Of a stretch of 64,000 bases of DNA, positions 57,230 to 64,000 are shown piece after piece. The stretch comes from CAWGYT01 sp963826795 (lineage in GTDB: Bacteria; Planctomycetota; Planctomycetia; Pirellulales; Pirellulaceae), in NCBI GenBank assembly GCA_963826795.1, contig CAWGYT010000029.1, positions 56,290 to 120,289 of the forward strand, given 5' to 3'. The position numbers were made by a program, and so were the translations under genes. The notes beneath the pieces are model-generated. The model made no database searches, was not told the DNA's origin, and worked only from the letters and a program-made list of their open reading frames with translations. Each line of letters starts with the position of its first letter. Position 1 is the first letter of the stretch.

Positions 57230-59179
57230 ATGTGGCAACGATCCTGCGAACTTCGCTGCGCGGTGGCGTTAATCGCCTCTTCTTCGGTGCTCGCGGTGTC
57301 AACTCTGGTGGCCGTTGAGCTTGAGCCGGTGCAATATCGGAATCCGGGACTGACCGTCGACTTGGGCGTCGGACTCTGGGCCTGGCCACTCCCGATGGAC
57401 TTCGATGGAGATGGCGATTTGGATCTGCTCGTCAGCTCGCCTGACAAACCGTTCAACGGCACGTACGTTTTCGAAAACCCCGGCGGAAGCACGCGGCCCG
57501 TTTTCATGCCGCCGCGGCGGATCAGCCGAGGGCTGCAGAACGTGCAGCTTTCTTGGTCGGACGGCGAACCGAGGGTCCTGACACCCGGATCATCGTTTCC
57601 CGATTTCCGCATCTCGGGACTTGAGCACCCTGCCCCGCTGCCGATCCCGGTTGAGTTTCACGCGCCGGTCGGTGCGCAATCCCAAAAGGTTCGGGCGAAC
57701 CAGTGGAAGGTCGTTGACTTCGACGGGGACGGCGACCTCGACTTCCTGATCGGGATTGGCGACTGGAGCGACTATGGCTGGGACGATGCCTTCGACCGTC
57801 AGGGTCAATGGACGCGCGGGCCGCTGCACGGGTTCGTCTACTGGGTCGAGAATACGGGCAACCGGGAACAGCCGATTTACGGCCAGCCCACGCTGCTTCG
57901 CGCGGGCGAACAACCGATCGACGTCTACGGACGCCCCTCGCCCAATCTCGCGGACTTCGACGGCGACGGAGACCTGGACCTGTTGTGCGGCGAATTTCTG
58001 GACGGGTTCACCTACTTCGAAAACCAGGGAACTCGCCGTGGTCCGTCGTACGCGCAGGGACGGAAACTGAAAACAGGAAAAACGCCGTTGCGGATGGATT
58101 TGCAGATGATCGCTCCGGTGGCCATCGACTGGGACTTCGACGGAGATCAAGACCTGATCGTCGGGGATGAAGATGGACGCGTGGCGTGGATCGAGCACAC
58201 GGGTCGCGTGCACGAAGGGACCCCCGAATTCTTGCCGCCCGTCTACTTCCAGCAAGTCGCCGATCGACTTAAATGCGGCGCCCTGGCAACGCCCTGCGGA
58301 GTCGACTGGGATGGGGACGGTGACGACGATTTGGTGGCAGGCAATACGGCGGGCTATCTCGTGCTGTTCGAGAATCTCGGCGCATCGGACGAGCCGACCT
58401 TGCCGCGCTGGGCGGCTCCCCGGAACTTACAGGCGGATGGCGTCACGATTCGTATTCAAGCGGGACCGAACGGATCCATCCAGGGTCCCTGCGAGGCGAA
58501 ATGGGGCTACACGACCGTGTCCGCCGCTGACTGGGACCACGACGGACGCCCGGATCTGATCGTCAATTCAATCTGGGGACGCGTCCAATGGTACCGCAAC
58601 GTCGGATCGCGGAACGCGCCGCAGTTGGCAGCCGCTCGAGATGTCGAGGTCGAGTGGGACGGTCCCGCGCCCAAGCCCGCCTGGAATTGGTGGGATCCCG
58701 AGCCGCGTCAGCTGGTCACGCAATGGCGCACCACGCCGGTCGCGATCGACTGGAATCGTGACGGGCTTTGCGACCTGGTGATGCTCGACCACGAAGGCTA
58801 CCTGGTGCTCTTCCCACGTCGGCGTGAACAAGGCCGGTTGACGCTCGATCCGCCCCAACGAGTTTTCATCGACAGTGACGGGCATCCGCTGAGATTGAAC
58901 GATCGCCCGGCGGGCGGGAGCGGTCGCCGCAAACTATCGATTGTCGATTGGGACCAGGACGGTCAACTCGACTTGCTGGTCAACGGCAAGAACGCCGATT
59001 GGTATCGCCAGGTCAACACCCAGGACGACCGAGTGCAGTTCGTGAATCAGGGACCGTTGAGCGAAACCGTGCTTTCGAGCCACACCACGAGTCCCACGAC
59101 CGTCGATTGGAATCGGAACGGGGTTCCCGACTTGCTGATCGGTGCGGAGGACGGACACTTCTACTACTTGCCGCGTTGA
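57230..59179 (+). CDS. Secreted FG-GAP/VCBS beta-propeller protein
   Basis: 649 residues, intact, starting 10 bp after the previous stop. Signal peptide-like N-terminus (ALIASSSVLAVSTLVAVE). About seven FG-GAP/VCBS calcium loops: PMDFDGDGDLDLLV, DFDGDGDLDFLIG, DFDGDGDLDLLCGE, DWDFDGDQDLIVG, DWDGDGDDDLVAG, DWDHDGRPDLIVN, DWNRDGLCDLVM, DWDQDGQLDLLVN, DWNRNGVPDLLIG. This is an integrin-alpha-like propeller. It is secreted; ligand unknown. It may form an operon with the LTD-CotH gene. Confidence 0.87.
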   Translation: MWQRSCELRCAVALIASSSVLAVSTLVAVELEPVQYRNPGLTVDLGVGLWAWPLPMDFDGDGDLDLLVSSPDKPFNGTYVFENPGGSTRPVFMPPRRISRGLQNVQLSWSDGEPRVLTPGSSFPDFRISGLEHPAPLPIPVEFHAPVGAQSQKVRANQWKVVDFDGDGDLDFLIGIGDWSDYGWDDAFDRQGQWTRGPLHGFVYWVENTGNREQPIYGQPTLLRAGEQPIDVYGRPSPNLADFDGDGDLDLLCGEFLDGFTYFENQGTRRGPSYAQGRKLKTGKTPLRMDLQMIAPVAIDWDFDGDQDLIVGDEDGRVAWIEHTGRVHEGTPEFLPPVYFQQVADRLKCGALATPCGVDWDGDGDDDLVAGNTAGYLVLFENLGASDEPTLPRWAAPRNLQADGVTIRIQAGPNGSIQGPCEAKWGYTTVSAADWDHDGRPDLIVNSIWGRVQWYRNVGSRNAPQLAAARDVEVEWDGPAPKPAWNWWDPEPRQLVTQWRTTPVAIDWNRDGLCDLVMLDHEGYLVLFPRRREQGRLTLDPPQRVFIDSDGHPLRLNDRPAGGSGRRKLSIVDWDQDGQLDLLVNGKNADWYRQVNTQDDRVQFVNQGPLSETVLSSHTTSPTTVDWNRNGVPDLLIGAEDGHFYYLPR

Positions 59180-59199
59180 GCGGTGGAAGCTTGTCCCGT

Positions 59200-61768
59200 T
59201 TACAAGATTGCAAGCGGATCGCGACTGGCTTCCATCGTGCCGCGCGTGACCCCCACTCGATTCGCCGCCTGCAGTTGACTCCAAACGGCGGCCCCGCGAA
59301 CTTCACCTCGCAGCAACTGCTGATAGAGCTGAACGAGCCTCCGGACTTGGTCGGTCGTCGTTTCGTCCAATAATTCGATCCGAAACCAGCGCACGCCGGC
59401 TTCCATCAATGAAGGCACGATCTCGGCAGCGCTTTGCGGCTGAGCATTGTACAACGTATTGCGACAGCCCACGTCCGCGGCCAGTCGATGCTTCATCCCC
59501 ACACGGTCCTCCAATTGGACCTGGTGGAGATCGCAGGGCCGCCCGCAATTCGTCTTGTTCGTACCGGGCGAGAGCACCGCGCAATACACGCAGTGCTCCA
59601 TGTGGAACATTGGCATGTGTTGGTGCACGACCACCTCCAGCCAGGCCGGGGGAACCTGATGCATCAGGCTCAGCAATTGATTGCGATTCAAATCGTACGA
59701 AGCCGTCAGCCGATCCACACCCAACTGCATCACGACCGCGGCCGTCAGCTCATTCGCCACGTTCAGTGAGTAGTCCGCGAGAACCGACGTTTCTCGAGTG
59801 CGAAAGAATTCAATCGCCGCCAGATTTCGCGCCAGGATTCCTGCAGCGCCGTGCCGCGCCAGCGCGTGAAAAATGCCTGTCTCGCCCGGCTTATGAATCC
59901 GTGGTGTGGCCAGATAGAGGCGGGCTCCCGCGTCCCGCGACAGCTCGGCGGCGGCCGCGTATTGGCGAATGTCCGCAAAATCAGCCGTCACGTCCTGGAC
60001 ACCCAAGTGCAATAGCGCCGCCAGTTGATCCAGCGACCGACACAGCACGTGCAGACGCGGCTCATCGGACGGAAGCCTTTTCGACGGAAGCTTTTTCGAA
60101 GAAAGCTCGAGTTGACTCGATCGTGTCCGTGTCGGCGCGAGAGGGCGAAGTGAATCGAGCTTCGAGTCGTTGGCCAACCGCCGGGCGGGCGCCGCGCAGC
60201 CGGGCCGAGAGTTCGTCGACCATGCCTCGCCGTAATCGTCCCAATTGGCTTAGCGGAACCATCGGATCGCCCTCGGCAATCAGTGTCAGTGTCCGCAGCT
60301 GGAATGGCGTGTGACCCAAGCGACCCAACTGCTCGCGCAGCGTCGCCTCGGTTAACGGGTGTCGGGTCGCCCGCGGAAGCGGCATTTCCGAGGCCAACTC
60401 CAGTGACAACTCGTTGTCCAGGCTGACTCGGACGCGGAGGGGCTGCCCCACGGCGGCGGTCACCTCCAAGTCGATGCCGAAACACTGCTGTGGATCGGCC
60501 GCTTCAAAGGAACGACGCAGGCGACGTTTCACCACCGGATCGTCGGTCTTCCAGACATCCGTCCCCGGCGACAATCGTTCGAAATCTGCATCGCCGTGAA
60601 GCACCAGTTCAACCGAACCGGACGTGACTGCGTCGGCCTGTGTCGTTCCGCGTTGCCAAAGCTCGCGAATCCGTCCGCCGGGCTGCTCATTCTGCGCCAG
60701 ACCGCAATCAAACATCACGCCGTCGCCGACCCTCAAACCGCGCTTGAGTCGCACAACGACTCGCCGACCGCGAACACGTTCAACCGTGCCGACCAGGACG
60801 CCGCGTTTGGCCGAACTCAAGCCCGGCACAAGGCGTTTGTGATCGCAGCCTTCCAGCCAGCCGGGCGCCAAGCCGCGCGAGAACGTCAGTTCCATTTCTT
60901 CTCGTTGCTGGTCGCTCAACTGAACGGGGCAATTGGCAAGAGCCAGATCGATCGCCAAGCGATACTGCCGAGTAATCGCCGCGACGTATTCCGGACTCTT
61001 CAAGCGCCCTTCGATCTTCAGCGCTTGAACACCCGCCTGCAAGAGTTCGGGCACGAGCGTGTACGCCGCCAGATCCTGGGGACTCAGGAGGTATTTCACT
61101 TGGCCGAGATCGACGCGCTGACCGTCACAGTAAAGCTCGTAAGGCAAACGACACGCCTGCGCACATTGCCCTCGGTTCGCACTGCGGCCCCCCAACGATT
61201 CACTGGTCAGGCACTGCCCCGAGTAAGCGACGCACAGAGCGCCGTGCACGAAAACTTCCAGCGGAACCGGCGTGGCTGCTGACACGGCTCGAATCTCGTC
61301 CAGCGACAACTCACGGGGCAAGACGACACGGTCGATTCCCCACTCCGCGGCAACCTGAATGCACTCGGCACTGGTCAAGGTCATCTGCGTCGAGGCGTGA
61401 ACAGGCAGGTCCGGCGAGACCTCCTTGACCAGCCGAAGTGCACCCAAATCCTGAACCAGGATGGCATCGACCCCGGCCGCGGTCACCTGCCGGACGACCG
61501 CCTCGAACTCAGTCAACTCATCAGAAAACACGAGCGTATTCAGTGTGACATAGCCCCGCACCTGCCGCTCATGAAGCAACTGCATTGTGGACTCAAGATT
61601 TTGCAACGAAAAGTTTGCGGCACGAGCGCGGGCGTTAAAGCCGCGTTCCAAACCGAAATAGACAGCGTCGGCTCCGTTTTCGACCGCGGCACGCAGGCAT
61701 TCCAGGTCGCCCGCGGGCGCCAACAGTTCCATCGGTGTTCGCAAAGATCGAAGGGGACGAGACATCAC
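59200..61768 (-). CDS. U32-family peptidase, frameshift
   Basis: ATG 61768. The first part (MELLAPAGDLECLRAAVENG, ADAVYFGLERGFNARARA) and the Cys cluster LCVAYSGQCLTSESLGGRS with NRGQCAQACRLPY are U32 signatures. The frame breaks near 60090, where a short repeated GAAGC-TTTTC run lies. The rest in the other frame (RLHVLCRSLDQLAALLHLGV to VLSPGTNKTNCGRPC, stop 59200) completes the family: a U32 with a second domain and a further Cys cluster, about 850 residues joined. U32 proteins in other bacteria process collagen-like protein or modify 23S rRNA/tRNA. Planctomycete versions are single long genes, so the split is probably an error or recent mutation. Confidence 0.83.
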
Positions 61769-61998
61769 ACACCGCGGGGAGAAGACAGTAAATTCGACGT
61801 AGCGGGGAACGGGAAAGAGGTCAGGGCCGATCGTGACACCCGCACGCTCGTTCTCAAAAGGGGACTGCCCCCTTGGCGACTGCCCCCTTGGCGACCAAGC
61901 CTATTCCCATACGTCGGAATTGACCTAAACTTTTCCGCCCGTCCGGGCACGGAGTGGTCGGCGGAGTGTAGGTGATCGGTTTACACCATAGCGGAGCT

Positions 61999-63733
61999 TT
62001 AGCCGAGCTGAAAGCGGAGCGTTTTGCGTCCGAGCCAAGGGACACGAGTATCGGAGTCGGCGAAACCGGCGGCGATGAGAAGCGGGTTGTGGGCCACATT
62101 TCTGGTACTGCACAACGATCTCACGCTCGGCAATGATGATGTTGGCACTGGCGTCGATGAAGTCCCGGAAGAGATGCCGTGAGCTTTGCCGTCTCGTAAC
62201 CGTTGGCGACGCGCTGTGCCAACAGTCGGTATAAGCTGCTGGCCATCAGCGTCAATTGCACGTCGCAGTTGACCTTCATGGCAACGGCCGACGACGGCGC
62301 GTCCATGTGAAAGAAGCGCATCCTCAATGCCGTTCTCGATAAGCATCCGTTGGGCATACCGCTGAACCAGCGCCGCGGGTGTGCGTCGCATTTGGTTGGT
62401 CAGCAGCAGCGTCGGTTCTTCGTGACCCAAGTCCTTGATCGCGATCTGTCGCAAGGTGCCTTCATAGTCATCGAGGGAAATGTGGTCGTCAAGAATGCGT
62501 GGCGTTCGATACTGACGCGACACGCCACTCAAGTTGATCCGACGCCAAGCGGAGCGGGGCCGGGCCTCAATGTCATCAACGATCTTGGGGCCTCTTCGTC
62601 GAAGTGTGATGAACTGAACGCCCAGGCGGTTCAGTTCGCTCAGGTTCCGCTGCGTCGTGAGTTTGGAGTCAAAGATCAGTTCACCTGGCACGTTGCCCGC
62701 TCGCTGTTTCCAGAACTCGACGAACCGGAGTATCTCGTCGTTTTGATCCTCCTTCCGCAAGTCGGCGTTGCCATAGCAGAAGAATCGCTTGTCACCATCC
62801 TGGGCCAAGAACGCCAAAATGCCCTTCTGGCGGCGGCTGCGCTTGGAAACGTAGTGCTTCTGCAGCAACGCATCCTCGCCGTGAAACGGGATCGTGTGAA
62901 AATCCAAATCGAAGGAGTTGCCGTGCTCCAACCCAGTTTGCTGCTGGCGTCGAACCGGTGGCAAGTGACTTTGGATAACAAGCGGGATCAATCCGGCAGC
63001 TGTACTCCGTCAGGAAGGAACGTTTGGGAATCGCGTTGAGTCCCGCAAACAAGGCCAGTCCCTCGTCCAGCACGGCGCTCATGACGTGTGTGTGGCGCTG
63101 GGTGCCGAACAGTTTCAGTGCCAGCAGACTGCGGACGGCATGTCCGGCTGGCACCATTTTCGTTCCGGGCAGGTTGCTCTTGCCAACGATCTTGTCGAAC
63201 GACATTTCGACCAACCAGGGAAGGAACAGAAACAAACCACCGAACCTGGTGCGGACCACCCTCGGTTCCAGGCACAACTCTCGAACATCCGAACGATCAG
63301 CAGCAGTTGGTCGAGTTCCCTCGGGGCGTTCTTCATCACGTCGCCGAGGCAGCGGTGCGAACCCCTCTTGCCGGAGAACCTTCGAGATGGCCATCGGCGA
63401 TCGCTTCACTCCATCCTTCTTAAGCGATTCGCTGATGTCATAGACAGAGAGATTCTGCTTTCGAAGTGTGACGATGAGGCCGCGAACACGTTCCTCCTCA
63501 GCCGATCGCGAGCTTCGCTGCGGCACGACGAAGAAGTCGCGATCGGGATTGCGTCGAAACTCATGGACCAACTGCCAGAAGCTGCCGAGCGTGTAGCCAA
63601 ATTGGCTGGCGACTTCCCTTCCAGGCCGATTATCGACACAATAGGCCCTGAGTGCCTCGTACTGCCGATGGGCCGTGTTGCGGGGCGTAAGGAAGACGTT
63701 CGCCAGGTCGCTTAGTTCGGAAGGGTTACCCAT
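61999..63733 (-). pseudogene. IS4-superfamily-like DDE transposase, broken by several frameshifts
   Basis: ATG 63733 begins a helix-turn-helix region (GREVASQFGYTLGSFWQLV, VYDISESLKKDG). In other frames follow SFDLDFHTIPFHGEDALLQ, a DDE-type block (ELIFDSKLTTQRNLSELNRL) and a C-terminal block (NPLLIAAGFADSD to LRFQLG). Frame changes fall near 62990, 62290 and 62130. The whole reads as one transposase of about 575 residues. It lies at the right edge of the window. No clear terminal inverted repeats flank it; see the inverted pair at 63738-63889. Confidence 0.75.
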
Positions 63734-63737
63734 AACG

Positions 63738-63889
63738 ATGCTTCCACCTCGTCAGACCCGGAGTGGTCCGAAGGGCGTGTGGCGGCATTGTCGCAAAAAT
63801 GGGCAAGAACCACGGGAAAACCAGCCAAATCCGCAATGCACCCTACGTAACGCCAAGGTCGTGTGTCCACCGTGACAAGGTGGAAGCAT
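63738..63889. repeat. Inverted repeat pair upstream of the transposase
   Basis: ATGCTTCCACCTCGTCAG (63738-63755) is nearly the reverse complement of GTGACAAGGTGGAAGCAT (63872-63889); 16 of 18 bases match. The pair encloses about 116 bp just upstream of the transposase start. It could be the remains of an element end, an operator or a hairpin. The final 110 bp of the window show no gene. Confidence 0.55.
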
Positions 63890-64000
63890 ATCATTTGAGT
63901 AAACCAGTCACCTATATCAGTTTTGCAGATTCCTCGCGAGAAATTCGGCTGCTATTCTTCGAACCACTTAGGCTCACCTGGGGGTATGGGAATCCAGGCT

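Overview
The window looks like a chromosome segment (or metagenome-assembled contig) from a planctomycete, most likely a Pirellulales-type organism. The evidence is a GC-rich sequence, secreted proteins with an LEPLESRRLLA-type N-terminus, PEP-CTERM-like C-termini and duplicated GD(A/S)(D/N)GNG..FDS.DLV..FQ dockerin-like tails, a PVC-type membrane-bound dehydrogenase with CxxCH haem domain, FG-GAP/UnbV proteins, an isolated sulfotransferase pair, and a U32 peptidase of planctomycete size. No rRNA, tRNA or CRISPR was seen.

Layout. 1-3.4 kb (minus): an exported protein cut by the window edge and a secreted matrixin-like metalloprotease. 3.5-4.7 kb: eight tandem copies of a 147-bp hairpin-rich repeat. 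5.0-8.6 kb: a heavily frameshifted dehydrogenase/cytochrome gene and a frameshifted nagB. 8.7-12.8 kb: LRR protein, a degraded DUF4160/DUF2442 pair and small unknown proteins. 12.8-17.5 kb (minus): inositol-monophosphatase-like gene and hrpA helicase. 17.9-20.5 kb: PQQ-type beta-propeller and an exported isoaspartyl methyltransferase. 20.6-25.2 kb: an amine-use operon (GS-like ligase, gamma-glutamyl hydrolase, SDR, ethanolamine-type permease). 25.2-28.4 kb (minus): membrane protein, HEAT protein, ClC channel. 29-41 kb: a surface-polysaccharide locus (gmd, perosamine-synthase-like aminotransferase, four glycosyltransferases, NeuD-type acetyltransferase, ABC flippase/exporter, FkbM methyltransferase). 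41-46.8 kb (minus): RlmM-like methyltransferase, two sulfotransferases and a membrane-anchored coiled-coil protein. 47-59 kb: large secreted proteins (FG-GAP/UnbV-redoxin-TPR lipoprotein, LamG, PEP-CTERM, LTD-CotH, FG-GAP propeller). 59-64 kb (minus): U32 peptidase and a broken transposase.

How the genes work together. The 30-41 kb genes plausibly make GDP-N-acetylperosamine, polymerise it into a glycan, export it and decorate it (methyl, sulfate). The 20.6-25.2 kb genes plausibly import an amine or amino alcohol, gamma-glutamylate it, oxidise it and release glutamate.

A dominant feature of the window is that about twelve conserved genes are interrupted by one-base indels or an in-frame TGA while neighbouring multi-kb genes are intact. 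Scattered single hits look like residual assembly errors; the dense cluster at 5.0-8.3 kb could be real decay. Coordinates of frameshifted genes therefore give the span of the ancestral reading frame.
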